Shown here piece after piece: positions 44,042 to 52,687 of a stretch of 64,000 bases of DNA. This DNA is from Candidatus Melainabacteria bacterium. GTDB taxonomy: Bacteria; Cyanobacteriota; Vampirovibrionia; Obscuribacterales; Obscuribacteraceae. Position numbers and translations under genes: made by a program. Every line of letters starts with the position of its first letter. The stretch's first letter is position 1. The DNA lies in contig PLXC01000188.1 of the NCBI GenBank assembly GCA_003151275.1, forward strand, positions 16,743 to 80,742. Direction: 5' to 3'. The notes beneath the pieces were generated by a model, which was not told the DNA's origin, did not search any database, and saw only the letters and a list, made by a program, of their open reading frames with translations.

Positions 44042-45193
44042 GTGAAAGAAATTGTTCTGCTATTTTTCCTGCTCGTGGAGGTTTTAATTATGGTTTTACC
44101 GACGCCAAGCATGGCAGCCGATGCACAGCATCGCTGGACGGAAGAAAGAGCAAATAGTTGGTATCAAAAGCAAGGATGGTTAGTAGGTAGTAACTACAAC
44201 CCTGCCAGCGCCATTAATCAATTGGAGATGTGGCAAGCCAACACGTTCAATTCCGCGGAGATTGATAAAGAACTTGGTTGGGCTCAAAATCTCGGTATGA
44301 ATACAATGCGCGTTTACCTCCACGATTTACTGTGGAAGCAGGATCCCGAAGGATTTAAAAAACGCATCGATACTTTCCTGACCGTTGCCGACAAGCATAA
44401 AATCAAGCCCATTTTCGTTCTTTTCGATTCTTGTTGGGATCCCTATCCCGCCTTGGGTTCACAACATCCTCCGATTCCCGGAGTGCACAATTCCGGATGG
44501 GTGCAAAGTCCTGGTGCCAAAAGTTTGCAGGATGCCAGCGATTATCCTCGGCTAAAAGTCTATGTGCAGGGAGTTGTGGGCGCCTTTGCCAACGATCCCC
44601 GAATCTTAGCCTGGGACATCTGGAACGAGCCGAACAATGCTAACGGTCACGCCTATGGAAAAGTTGAAATCAAGAATAAACAGGAATTGGTTGCCCACTT
44701 GCTTCCGCAAGCGTTCGATTGGGCGCGCGCAGCCAAGCCATCGCAACCATTAACTTCCGGTGTTTGGGATGGCGACTGGTCTTCGCCTGCGAAGTTAACG
44801 CCGATTCAACACACACAATTAGAACAGTCTGACGTCATGTCATTCCATAGCTACGGATGGCCCGAAGACTTCGAGATGTCTGTGACCTGCCTGGAAAGGT
44901 ACCACCGCCCAATTATTTGCACAGAATTTATGGCTCGCGGAATCGGCAGCACCTTCGACACAATTCTGCCAATCGCCAAACGTCGAAATGTGGGCGCCAT
45001 TAACTGGGGTCTGGTGGTCGGCAAAACGCAAACAAACTTGCCCTGGGATTCCTGGCAAAAGCCTTACGTGCTCCAGCAACCAGCTGTTTGGTTTCATGAA
45101 GTATTTCATCCAGATGGCACACCGTATCGCGAACAAGAAGCGAAGCTAATTCGAGAGCTGACCGGACATTCGTCGAAAGTCCACGCGCCCTAG
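44042..45193 (+). CDS. Secreted glycoside hydrolase of GH5/cellulase-like clan
   Basis: A 383-residue exported TIM-barrel glycosidase. The start is GTG 44042 with GGGAAGGG upstream, giving a clean signal peptide ending PSMA. The core has VGSNYNPASA, MRVYLHDLLW, AWDIWNEPNN with the acid/base Glu, and RPIICTEFMAR with the nucleophile Glu. Relatives are annotated as 1,4-beta-xylanase or cellulase; the exact polysaccharide is unknown. It is followed by a strong hairpin. Confidence 0.78.
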   Translation: MKEIVLLFFLLVEVLIMVLPTPSMAADAQHRWTEERANSWYQKQGWLVGSNYNPASAINQLEMWQANTFNSAEIDKELGWAQNLGMNTMRVYLHDLLWKQDPEGFKKRIDTFLTVADKHKIKPIFVLFDSCWDPYPALGSQHPPIPGVHNSGWVQSPGAKSLQDASDYPRLKVYVQGVVGAFANDPRILAWDIWNEPNNANGHAYGKVEIKNKQELVAHLLPQAFDWARAAKPSQPLTSGVWDGDWSSPAKLTPIQHTQLEQSDVMSFHSYGWPEDFEMSVTCLERYHRPIICTEFMARGIGSTFDTILPIAKRRNVGAINWGLVVGKTQTNLPWDSWQKPYVLQQPAVWFHEVFHPDGTPYREQEAKLIRELTGHSSKVHAP

Positions 45194-45232
45194 AAAATTA
45201 AGCTAGATCGGATTGATTTGGTCTTCCTTCGT

Positions 45233-45262
45233 GCTAGCGGATCTGTGTGCAGATCCGCTAGC
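45233..45262 (+). terminator. Perfect 13-bp hairpin after the glycosidase gene
   Basis: GCTAGCGGATCTG and CAGATCCGCTAGC pair perfectly around TGTG. It lies 40 bases after the stop and marks the end of the host-like block. Confidence 0.7.
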
Positions 45263-45627
45263 AATCAGGGTTTCTGAATGTTTTATTTATATTTGGTATA
45301 CGGAAGTACTCAGTCGCGCGAGCCGCGCCAGGAAAAAATTCCCCCGCGCCTTCTGGCTTCGGGCAGGATTGTCATGAGTCATTAAACTTCAGATCACCGC
45401 GCGTGCTTGAATTTTATGCTTGAGAACTAATAGCTTCTCTATGTTCTTTCACTCACTTCTTCTTTTTAAATCTTTCAACCACTCTAAATAACGCTCTCTA
45501 TCACCTATTCATCTCACCCGAACTTCGGTGCGTGAACTCAGGTCCAGACAGAGAGATTTCCATCAACACGAGGGCAACCTCCCTTCTAGGCCGCGGTGCA
45601 CAGCTCGCAGCCCCTTGGAGTTACGTC

Positions 45628-46272
45628 ATGACACCTAAACACACCACTCCTCCCAAGAGGGTCGGTCGGAAGAAGCTGCGCATCGGTCTTTCGATGGGCA
45701 CCTTCAATCCAATTCATCTCTGGCATATGCAAGTGGCGCAATGTGCCTGGGATCAGTTCAAGCTGGATTTCGTCTATTTCATTCCCAACGGCGATCCGCC
45801 GCACAAGAGTGACGTCGCGCCGAAAGAGATTCGCTTCCGCATGGTCAAGGCTGCCACTCGTGGCGTCAAACACTTCCGCGCTAGTCGCATCGAGATCGAC
45901 AGACCAGGCAAGTCTTTCACCGTTGACACTTTGCGTGCTCTCAAGGCGCTGCATGGCGACAACGTTGAGTTCTTCTTGATCATTGGACTGGACAACGTCG
46001 AACCCATCAACCACTGGATGGAAGCCGACGAGATTTTCAAACTCTGTCAATTGCTTGTCGCACCGCGCGACGCAGCAATTGCAGATCGCGACATCGTTGC
46101 CAAAATTCTCCCGAAAGGAGCGCGTTTCGGCATCATCGACTGTCCCGGTGGTGGCATCTCGAGCACGATCATCCGCAACTGGATCAAGACTGGCCGTGCC
46201 CGTTCCGCCGACTTCCTCTTCCCGAACGTACGTTGCCGCAACATCGCGGTGCGACATCGGCTTTATCGCTAG
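45628..46272 (+). CDS. nadD: Nicotinate-nucleotide adenylyltransferase
   Basis: A 214-residue protein of the nucleotidyltransferase alpha/beta phosphodiesterase family. The signature GTFNPIHLWH (about 25-34) supplies the two His of the HxxH motif; ISSTIIRNW (about 177) is the second substrate-binding motif. It joins nicotinate mononucleotide and ATP to give NaAD, the third step of the Preiss-Handler route. A Lys/Arg-rich N-terminal extension of about 20 residues precedes the domain. The start ATG 45628 has GGAG seven bases upstream; the open frame extends to 45532 without a ribosome site. First gene of the NAD cluster in block D. Confidence 0.87.
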   Translation: MTPKHTTPPKRVGRKKLRIGLSMGTFNPIHLWHMQVAQCAWDQFKLDFVYFIPNGDPPHKSDVAPKEIRFRMVKAATRGVKHFRASRIEIDRPGKSFTVDTLRALKALHGDNVEFFLIIGLDNVEPINHWMEADEIFKLCQLLVAPRDAAIADRDIVAKILPKGARFGIIDCPGGGISSTIIRNWIKTGRARSADFLFPNVRCRNIAVRHRLYR

Positions 46273-46398
46273 GAATCCCTTAATGCCAGGCATGGTGCAG
46301 ATCGCACCTGTTTCCTGCATGGGTTTGGGACTGGAGTGCGCGCTTTCCTGCGTGTGCTTCGGACTTCCTGCATAACCAGACTTGTTGGATCACTGCCT

Positions 46399-46482
46399 GC
46401 ACCACTTGTGGTGCTGGTAATTTCTCAACGTTCTCAAATCCGAAGTCCCACCGCACTCACTAAGTGAACTGCGGGGACTTCG
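46399..46482 (+). promoter_or_regulatory. Two hairpins in the nadD-pncB gap
   Basis: First, GCACCAC/GTGGTGC (46399-46414, CACC-N6-GGTG family). Second, a nearly continuous long hairpin at 46441-46482: CGAAGTCCC/GGGACTTCG, then CGCA/TGCG, then TCAC/GTGA around TAA. It ends just before the AAGGAG of the next gene (46486-46491), so it may control or protect the transcript there. Confidence 0.55.
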
Positions 46483-46498
46483 CACAAGGAGACCCTCT

Positions 46499-47998
46499 AT
46501 GAGTAAAGCCAAAATTCGGCGCCTCGACAAAGCCGTCAAGGCTAAGCGCGCCGAGATGATTGCTGAATTCTACCGCCGGATGTTCATTCTTGGCGGCATG
46601 ATCACGGCAACCGACACATATAAGCGCACGATGAGCGCTGCGTCGGTTGATTTCTCGCTCAAGCCGGCTTCATATCACCTCACTTTCCGCCGCGGGCTGA
46701 ACGAGCCTGGCGCCGGTGATCAGCTGATCATGGCCGGTCATGAAGCGATGCTCTCGCAGTGGTTCGGTCAGCCACTCAAGCGCGGCGACATCGAGATCGC
46801 TCGCCACTGGTGCAGCACGGCTGCCAACGTCAAGGCGTTCCCTCATGAACTGTGGGATGACGTCCTGGCGCGCAACCCGCGTCGCCGCAACATCGACCTG
46901 GACATCGACGTCTGGGGCTTCCCCGGTGGCCAGACCATGCTCAAGAACGTGCCGGCGATGTCCTTCGAAGGCATCGGTGGCTTGATCACGTTGATTGAGC
47001 CGGCCATGTGCCGCTACTTCGCTCCTGTCATTCAGGCAACGAAAACGCGCCTGATGAGCGAGGCTTCCCAGAACTTCGCCGAGTTCGGTTTGCGGGCTGC
47101 CGTGCTTGAGCTGAACAACATCATCTTGCTCCACGCCATGATCGTCGGCGGCGGAGGCAAGCCAATCCTGACTTCCAACGACACGGCCGAATTCATGTGG
47201 CCGGATCTGTTCAAGTCAATTGGCACACTCGGCCACGAGTTGATGTGCTCCAATCAGCGTCTCGACAAGCCGCTGGCCGAAGCCGAGTACGAGATGATGG
47301 ACCTGGCGCTCACCCGTGTACCGGACAGCAAGCTGCTCTGCGACTTGATCGATGCTGAGACGATCGGCTTGCACAACTTCATCAAGGCTCTGGTCGCACA
47401 TCCGGAAGCCATCAAGGCCGGTGGTCGCATCGACTCGGGCGATATTGCCGCGCAGTGTGTCCAGTACTTCCTGGCCATGCGCAAAGCGGGCGTCACGCCT
47501 GACCGCATCACGGTCTACGAAGACGAGGTCAAACCGACCAAGTGCGATGAGGTCAACGATTATTTCCGTGAGCACACGGGAGAAGAGCCGAACAAGCTCT
47601 TCCCGGGAGCTGGCGGTTACTTCTGGCGCGATGTGCATCGGGACACTGTGTCGGCTGCCTTCAAGCGGTCCGAGACTGACGGCAACCCGAACATCAAGTT
47701 CTCCAACAGCCCGGGCAAAGAATCCTACCCTGGCACCATCCGCGTCTACGGCATCGGTGAGGTGATGTACATCGCCGACAAATCCGAAGTCGTGGATGGC
47801 ATTCCGCTCTACGTGCAGTTGGTGAAGAACGGGCGCATCGTCTACAACGAGTCCCTCGGGCAGCAGGGCAAGCGTGCGAATGAGACGTGGGGTAAGTACA
47901 CCCGCGTCGAAATCTCGCCGCTTATCCAGCACTACATGGACGTCTATCGCGGCAAGCGTGAAGAGGAGCGGCTGGCTTTTATCGCCTCACAGGCGTAA
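46499..47998 (+). CDS. pncB: Nicotinate phosphoribosyltransferase-family enzyme
   Basis: A 499-residue protein of the NAPRT/NAMPT superfamily. Visible are the TKTRLMSEASQNFAEFGLRAA segment, a TSND loop, GTLGHE with the His that is phosphorylated in NAPRTases (about 245), LLCDLIDAETIG, and the hallmark RIDSGD (about 309-313) contacting the PRPP site. The pattern EFGxR / GTxxHE / RxDSGD fits nicotinate more than nicotinamide enzymes, and the neighbours (PncA, NadD, NadE) make nicotinate the logical substrate. A NAMPT- or Namat-like activity is not excluded. AAGGAG precedes the ATG. A long hairpin lies just upstream. Confidence 0.78.
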   Translation: MSKAKIRRLDKAVKAKRAEMIAEFYRRMFILGGMITATDTYKRTMSAASVDFSLKPASYHLTFRRGLNEPGAGDQLIMAGHEAMLSQWFGQPLKRGDIEIARHWCSTAANVKAFPHELWDDVLARNPRRRNIDLDIDVWGFPGGQTMLKNVPAMSFEGIGGLITLIEPAMCRYFAPVIQATKTRLMSEASQNFAEFGLRAAVLELNNIILLHAMIVGGGGKPILTSNDTAEFMWPDLFKSIGTLGHELMCSNQRLDKPLAEAEYEMMDLALTRVPDSKLLCDLIDAETIGLHNFIKALVAHPEAIKAGGRIDSGDIAAQCVQYFLAMRKAGVTPDRITVYEDEVKPTKCDEVNDYFREHTGEEPNKLFPGAGGYFWRDVHRDTVSAAFKRSETDGNPNIKFSNSPGKESYPGTIRVYGIGEVMYIADKSEVVDGIPLYVQLVKNGRIVYNESLGQQGKRANETWGKYTRVEISPLIQHYMDVYRGKREEERLAFIASQA

Positions 47999-48043
47999 TC
48001 CGGTTTCTCCTTTTTCGCACTAAGTCAGCACAGGAGAGAATCT

Positions 48044-49525
48044 ATGCAAAAGGTAATTTTTCTGACGGCGGGCGGCTCAGTTGCAGTTGCTGCCCGTCTT
48101 CTCGCTAAGGCTGGCACCATCAGTGGTGAAGTCTTCCAGGAGCCTTTCCCGGATGGCGAAATTTATCACCGCCTCGTCACGCCCATCGGCAACAGCGAAG
48201 CGGTGGTCGTCGGTGATTTCAACTTCTCGGATGCCGATGCCACGATCGAGCTCTTCGACGTGGCCAGCCTGCTTGCCGATGAGGGTGCGCTCGGGCTCAC
48301 CCTCATTGTCTCCGAGGAGAAGAGCAAGACGAAGCAGGCGCGATTCCTGCGTCGTGTTCAGGCTCGCATGCTCTCGGCGATTCCCGACACGCCGATGGGG
48401 AATCGCGTCTTGCCAGTTGATGCACAGACCATGGCCATGCCTTTCTATGGCAAGCCAGTCTCGCGTCGACGGGCAGCCTCACCGATTTCGCGCAGCGCCG
48501 CTCTCGACTTGTTCGAGTATCGCGGCAAGCCGGTGCTTTTCGCCACGAAGAGTTACGGCTACATGTTGAGCCAGTTTCAGGTGCTCGCCGATTTCGAGGC
48601 TGGCGTCTGTCACCGCGACGAAGAAACCGGCATCGTCTCAGGCGTCGATGCCTCTGTCGCAGGTCGGGATGTCGTCATCATCGGCGGCACCATCGATCAC
48701 GCCGAGACGCTGGACTTGTTCGTCCTGGCCAACGCTGTGTTCGAGGCTGGGGCCTTGAGCATGACGATCGTCTGCCCCTACTTCGGCTACTCGACGATGG
48801 AGCGCGGCAAGCCGGAGTTGCATGAGGCTGTGAAAGCAGCCTATCGGGCTCGTCTGATTTCAGCGATTCCGCGTTGTCCTCTGGGCAACCGCGTCGTCCT
48901 GACGGACCTCCACTCTGAGGGCATTCCGCACTACTTCGGAAACGGCGTGCGCACCACTCACGTTTACGCCGTCAAGCGCATCATCATGGAGATGGTGCAA
49001 GAAAGGCTGAATGGGCGAATCTGCACCACCGACGCCGGTCGCGGCAAGTGGGCCGAATCGCTGGTCAAGGACATCAACCGCGTTCTCAAAGCGCGTGGCC
49101 TCGACACCGCCTCTTTCTGGCAAGCCGCCTTCGCCCTCAAAGACCGCAAGAGTGGCTCCGAAACGGAGTTGCTTGGCGTGCTTGGCGATGTGGCGGGGCT
49201 CGACATCGACTTGTTCGACGACATGATCCGGCGTGGCACCACTGCCATTGACGCCGGCAAGGGCTACCGCAACGGCATCGCCGGTGTGGCTGGTTCTGGC
49301 TGCAAGAGAATTCGCTTCGTCGCTTCGCATGGTGTGCTTCCGGGCACTGCCCTCGAGCGGCTGCGCACAGCGGTTGACCTCCATGGTGAGCCGCTGTTCA
49401 GCGAAGTGATCGTCAGTGACAGTCATCCCAACGCTGTCAAACTGGCTGGCGATTTCCTCAAGGTCAAGTCGATTTCCTACATCCTCGTCGAGCAGGTCCT
49501 TCTGCTGCTTCGTACCGGCGCCTAA
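48044..49525 (+). CDS. prs: Enlarged phosphoribosyl-pyrophosphate synthetase homologue
   Basis: A 493-residue protein; ordinary Prs is about 310-320. Residues 1-135 look like one N-terminal Prs half (FQEPFPDGEIYHRLV, and a later SAIPDTPMGNRVLPVDA), and residues 150-493 like a complete Prs: VCPYFGYSTMERG, SAIPRCPLGNRVVLTDLHSEG (the DLH near 288), AAFALKDRKSG for the flexible catalytic loop, and the ribose-phosphate loop DDMIRRGTT (392-400). The paired phrases SAIP...GNRV show an internal duplication. It would make PRPP for the adjacent PncB. In NARP1 phage systems a Prs homologue instead pyrophosphorylates ADP-ribose; this protein could do either. AGGAGA precedes the ATG. Confidence 0.75.
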   Translation: MQKVIFLTAGGSVAVAARLLAKAGTISGEVFQEPFPDGEIYHRLVTPIGNSEAVVVGDFNFSDADATIELFDVASLLADEGALGLTLIVSEEKSKTKQARFLRRVQARMLSAIPDTPMGNRVLPVDAQTMAMPFYGKPVSRRRAASPISRSAALDLFEYRGKPVLFATKSYGYMLSQFQVLADFEAGVCHRDEETGIVSGVDASVAGRDVVIIGGTIDHAETLDLFVLANAVFEAGALSMTIVCPYFGYSTMERGKPELHEAVKAAYRARLISAIPRCPLGNRVVLTDLHSEGIPHYFGNGVRTTHVYAVKRIIMEMVQERLNGRICTTDAGRGKWAESLVKDINRVLKARGLDTASFWQAAFALKDRKSGSETELLGVLGDVAGLDIDLFDDMIRRGTTAIDAGKGYRNGIAGVAGSGCKRIRFVASHGVLPGTALERLRTAVDLHGEPLFSEVIVSDSHPNAVKLAGDFLKVKSISYILVEQVLLLLRTGA

Positions 49526-49570
49526 TCGCTTCTCAACAAGGAGCGAAGGGAGCCTTATGACAATTCTATC

Positions 49571-49629
49571 GCCAGGAAGTCGCTCGACTTCACCACCTGT
49601 GGTGGCGTTGGTAAGACGTGCTTCCTGGC
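49571..49629 (+). promoter_or_regulatory. Structured leader of nadE
   Basis: GCCAGGAAG (49571-49579) pairs with CTTCCTGGC (49621-49629) and encloses a CACC-ACCTGT-GGTG hairpin (49591-49604). The nadE start is 16 bases further on. It is a candidate regulatory RNA or processing site. Confidence 0.5.
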
Positions 49630-49645
49630 AGAAGAGGACTAAGCT

Positions 49646-51667
49646 ATGAAACTTATTAAAGTGGCAGGTGCTGCCCTCAACCAAATTCCGTTTGGTTGGG
49701 CAAACAACCAGCTCAACATTCAAAACGCCATTGCCGACGCAAGAGCGGCAGGCGTGACAATCCTCGGTCTGCCGGAGCTCTGCATCACAGGCTATGGCTG
49801 CGAGGACGATTTCTTTCGCCCGGATCTTCGCGAACGGGCGTGGAAGATGCTGCAGGAACTTCTGCCGCTGACGCGCGGTATGGTCGTTTCGTTCGGACTG
49901 CCGATCCTGCACAAGAACAAGATCTACAACTGCGTCGCCCTCGTTGTCGATGGCACCATTCGCGGTTTTGTCGCCAAGAAGGCCCTGGCGAACGACGGCA
50001 TTCACTACGAGGCGAGGCAGTTCGAAGCCTGGCCCGATGGGCTTGTCGAGCAGTTCGAGAAGGATGGACAGGTCTACAAGATCGGTGATCTGTACTTCCG
50101 TATCGGCGACGTTATTCTCGGTTTCGAAATCTGCGAAGGCGCATGGAAAGGCAAGCGCGACGGCACGCATCTGGTCGGCAAAGCGGTCGACATCATGTTC
50201 AACCCGTCCGCCAGTCACTTCAGCTTTGGCAAGGTGAAAACGCGCCGGCGCCTTGTGCTCGAGGGCTCACGCGCCTTCGGCTGCACCTATGTGTTCGTCA
50301 ACCTGCTCGGCAACGAAGCCGGTCGAGCCATTTACGATGGTGACGTGCTGATCGCTCAAGCCGGGCAGTTCGCTGCCATCGGACCGCGCTTCTCGTACCA
50401 CAACCACGTGCTCACCACAGCAATTGTGGATATCGAGCACACGCGCATGATGCAGTCTCGTACTTGCAGCTTCAAGCCTGAAATCACAGGCAAGCAAGAC
50501 GAGCGCTGCGTCGAGGTCGACTTCACCTATCCGACCCGTGTCCCCGAAGCTCGGGCAGCGATCGTGCAAGAGCCCTGGGAAACCAGCGTTCGCATCAAAG
50601 AAGAGGAGTTCTCGCGGGTGATTCCGCTTGGACTTTTCGACTACCTGCGCAAGAGCATGGCCAACGGATTCATGCTCTCGCTCAGTGGTGGTGCGGATTC
50701 TACTGCGGTTGCCTGTCAGGTCAAACTGATGGTCGACTTCGGCGTCGCCGACCTGGGCATCGACGGCTTCAAGGCCAAGCTGGCTCACATCAAGGGTCTC
50801 GACAAGTGCACGAGCAAGGAACAGCTCGTCAATCGTTTGCTGGTTTGCGCTTATCAGGCCACCAAGCAAAGCTCCCGCACCACCCGTAATGCCGCCAAGA
50901 AGGTAGCAGCAGCGGTCGGTGCTCGTTTCTTCTCGCTCAACATCGAGCTGATCGTCCGCCTCTACATCAAGCTGGCCGAAAAGGTAATCGGCCGGAAGAT
51001 GACCTGGGAGCAGGACGACATTCCCCTGCAGAATGTTCAGGCTCGTGTGCGGGCGCCGATGATTTGGCTGCTCGCCAACATCTTCGGCATGCTGCTGCTT
51101 TCGACGAGCAATCGCTCGGAAGGGGCAGTCGGCTATTGCACCATGGATGGTGACACCGCCGGTGGTCTGTCTCCCGTGGCAGGCATCGACAAGTGTTTCC
51201 TGAAGTGGTGGTTGGTCTGGTTGCAAAACGAAGGTCCGTCCGCAGTCGGTCCGCTGCCCGCGCTGATCTACGTCACCAAGCAGCAACCCACGGCTGAACT
51301 GCGTCCGCTCGAGCAGGCGCAGACCGACGAGAAGGACTTGATGCCGTACGATGTGCTGAACTCCATCGAGGAGGAAGCGATCGAGAACAATCGTTGCCCG
51401 ATCGAGTGTTATCAGCTGATTCGGGTCGGCTACGCTCAGTACGCTCCGCTTCAGATCAGCGACTGGGTGCAGAAGTTCTTCTCCAAGTGGAGCATCAATC
51501 AGTGGAAACGTGAGCGCCTTGCGCCCGCGCTCCATTGCGACACGCGTAACCTCGACCCGCGCACCTGGCGCCGGTCGCCCATTCTTTCGGGCGGCTATGC
51601 ACAGGAGCTTGTCACCATGCGTGATTACGCCGCTCTCGATCACGAACAGTCTGTGAGCCAGGCGTAA
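49646..51667 (+). CDS. nadE: Glutamine-dependent NAD synthetase
   Basis: A 673-residue two-domain enzyme. The N-terminal nitrilase-type glutaminase (1-280) has the Glu in GLPELCITGYGCEDDFF, the Lys in VAKKALAND and the Cys in GFEICEGAW (about 163). The synthetase domain has LSLSGGADST (PP-loop, about 345), and STSNRSEGAVGYCT with GDTAGG. It converts NaAD to NAD using ATP and glutamine, the last step. Length matches bacterial two-domain NadE. It is followed by 190 bases of hairpins before pncA. Internal insertions relative to standard NadE around the PP-loop region may exist; I could not align them. Confidence 0.92.
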   Translation: MKLIKVAGAALNQIPFGWANNQLNIQNAIADARAAGVTILGLPELCITGYGCEDDFFRPDLRERAWKMLQELLPLTRGMVVSFGLPILHKNKIYNCVALVVDGTIRGFVAKKALANDGIHYEARQFEAWPDGLVEQFEKDGQVYKIGDLYFRIGDVILGFEICEGAWKGKRDGTHLVGKAVDIMFNPSASHFSFGKVKTRRRLVLEGSRAFGCTYVFVNLLGNEAGRAIYDGDVLIAQAGQFAAIGPRFSYHNHVLTTAIVDIEHTRMMQSRTCSFKPEITGKQDERCVEVDFTYPTRVPEARAAIVQEPWETSVRIKEEEFSRVIPLGLFDYLRKSMANGFMLSLSGGADSTAVACQVKLMVDFGVADLGIDGFKAKLAHIKGLDKCTSKEQLVNRLLVCAYQATKQSSRTTRNAAKKVAAAVGARFFSLNIELIVRLYIKLAEKVIGRKMTWEQDDIPLQNVQARVRAPMIWLLANIFGMLLLSTSNRSEGAVGYCTMDGDTAGGLSPVAGIDKCFLKWWLVWLQNEGPSAVGPLPALIYVTKQQPTAELRPLEQAQTDEKDLMPYDVLNSIEEEAIENNRCPIECYQLIRVGYAQYAPLQISDWVQKFFSKWSINQWKRERLAPALHCDTRNLDPRTWRRSPILSGGYAQELVTMRDYAALDHEQSVSQA

Positions 51668-51685
51668 CGTGCTCCGTCGCTTCGA

Positions 51686-51841
51686 TTGATTGACTGTGGT
51701 GCAGCCCGCTAACCTGCGGCGCTCACCGCAGGTCTTCCGTTTGATTGTAGTGAGTGCCGCGAAACTGCGTCGCTCGCCGCATCTTCAACCACTCCGCAGT
51801 GCTCGAAACTGCGGAGATATGTCATCGGGACATTTGTCCCG
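51686..51841 (+). promoter_or_regulatory. Four consecutive hairpins upstream of pncA
   Basis: Hairpins: CCTGCGG/CCGCAGG with a six-base loop (51713-51732), a weaker TGCG/CGCA (51766-51781), CTCCGCAG/CTGCGGAG (51792-51816), and CGGGACA/TGTCCCG (51826-51841), then AAGGAG and the start. The first two sit in a degenerate direct repeat of about 55 bases, each unit starting TTGATTG (51686 and 51741). Confidence 0.55.
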
Positions 51842-51856
51842 CAAGGAGATCTGTAC

Positions 51857-52537
51857 ATGACCACCAAAAGATTTCACCAACAGCCCGGTAACACGGCTCT
51901 GTTCAATGTCGACGGCACCAACGACTTTGCCGACTACAAGCGCACTCGCGCCGGCAACTTCAGCCGTCTGGCTGTGCCCGGCGGTCGCAAGATCGGTCCT
52001 GTGATCGGGCGCATTCAGCGCTGGGGCAACAAGACCGGCAAGATCCACTACCAGATCGGTATCCGCGATTCGCACAAGAAGACCATGTTCAACTTCGCGG
52101 CGCAGAACCCGACCAAGACGCCCTACGTCGACCAGGTTCCCGATCGCGACGGCAGCCTCGTCTCGGTCTATCCCGAGCACATGATCGAAGGCACCTGGGG
52201 CTGGGACTGGATCCGCGGCACCGAGGTGGAGCTCTTCGACGCCACGTTCCGCAAGGGCACCGAGGAGAACCGCGACGAGTTCTCGGGCGCCACGCAGGAA
52301 GTGATCGACTGGCTGCGTGCCCGTAACGTCACCCGCGTCGTCGTCGTCGGTCTGGTCAAGCGCATCTGCGCCGGTCTGACCGCAAACGCTCTGGCCAAGG
52401 CTGGCTTCGAGGTGATCATCGTCACCGAGGCCATCTGCGACCTGCCGATTCCTGCTTGGCAGTCGGTGATCGATGACTTCGCCACCAACGGCGTGCGCGA
52501 GGTCTCCGAAAACGAGCTGATCACAACGGTGCTCTAG
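51857..52537 (+). CDS. pncA: Nicotinamidase/isochorismatase-fold enzyme
   Basis: A 226-residue cysteine hydrolase. The catalytic triad is visible: Asp19 in NVDGTNDF, Lys in FRKGTEEN (about 133) and Cys171 in KRICAGLTANAL. IRDSHKK supplies metal-binding Asp and His; YPEHMIEGTWG matches the WPxHCVQGT motif of nicotinamidases with Cys replaced by Met. It deamidates nicotinamide to nicotinate, the entry to PncB. AAGGAG precedes the ATG. It completes the Preiss-Handler set in this cluster. Confidence 0.85.
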   Translation: MTTKRFHQQPGNTALFNVDGTNDFADYKRTRAGNFSRLAVPGGRKIGPVIGRIQRWGNKTGKIHYQIGIRDSHKKTMFNFAAQNPTKTPYVDQVPDRDGSLVSVYPEHMIEGTWGWDWIRGTEVELFDATFRKGTEENRDEFSGATQEVIDWLRARNVTRVVVVGLVKRICAGLTANALAKAGFEVIIVTEAICDLPIPAWQSVIDDFATNGVREVSENELITTVL

Positions 52538-52555
52538 CCGCTGCCTGCAGTGGTG

Positions 52556-52615
52556 AGAAAGGGTGGGCGAGTTGGCAACTTCTCGCTTACCCTTTCGGCG
52601 TCACTGCATATGGTG
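52556..52615 (+). terminator. Hairpins after pncA
   Basis: GAAAGGGT-GGGCGAG pairs with CTCGCTT-ACCCTTTC (two G-U) over an eight-base loop, followed by CACT-GCATAT-GGTG (52602-52615) of the recurrent family. Confidence 0.5.
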
Positions 52616-52687
52616 GCGCTCGCCATAACACATTCCTCGCGTGAAAAATCGCGCTGCCGGGCGACACGTGTCCCCTAAGGAGAACCA

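Noticed and set aside
45628..51667. Direct assignment of the cluster as NARP1 or NARP2
   Set aside because: The phosphoribosyltransferase looks more like a nicotinate than a nicotinamide enzyme, and PncA, NadD and NadE complete a Preiss-Handler route, which those systems do not use. Kept only as an alternative for the Prs-like protein.
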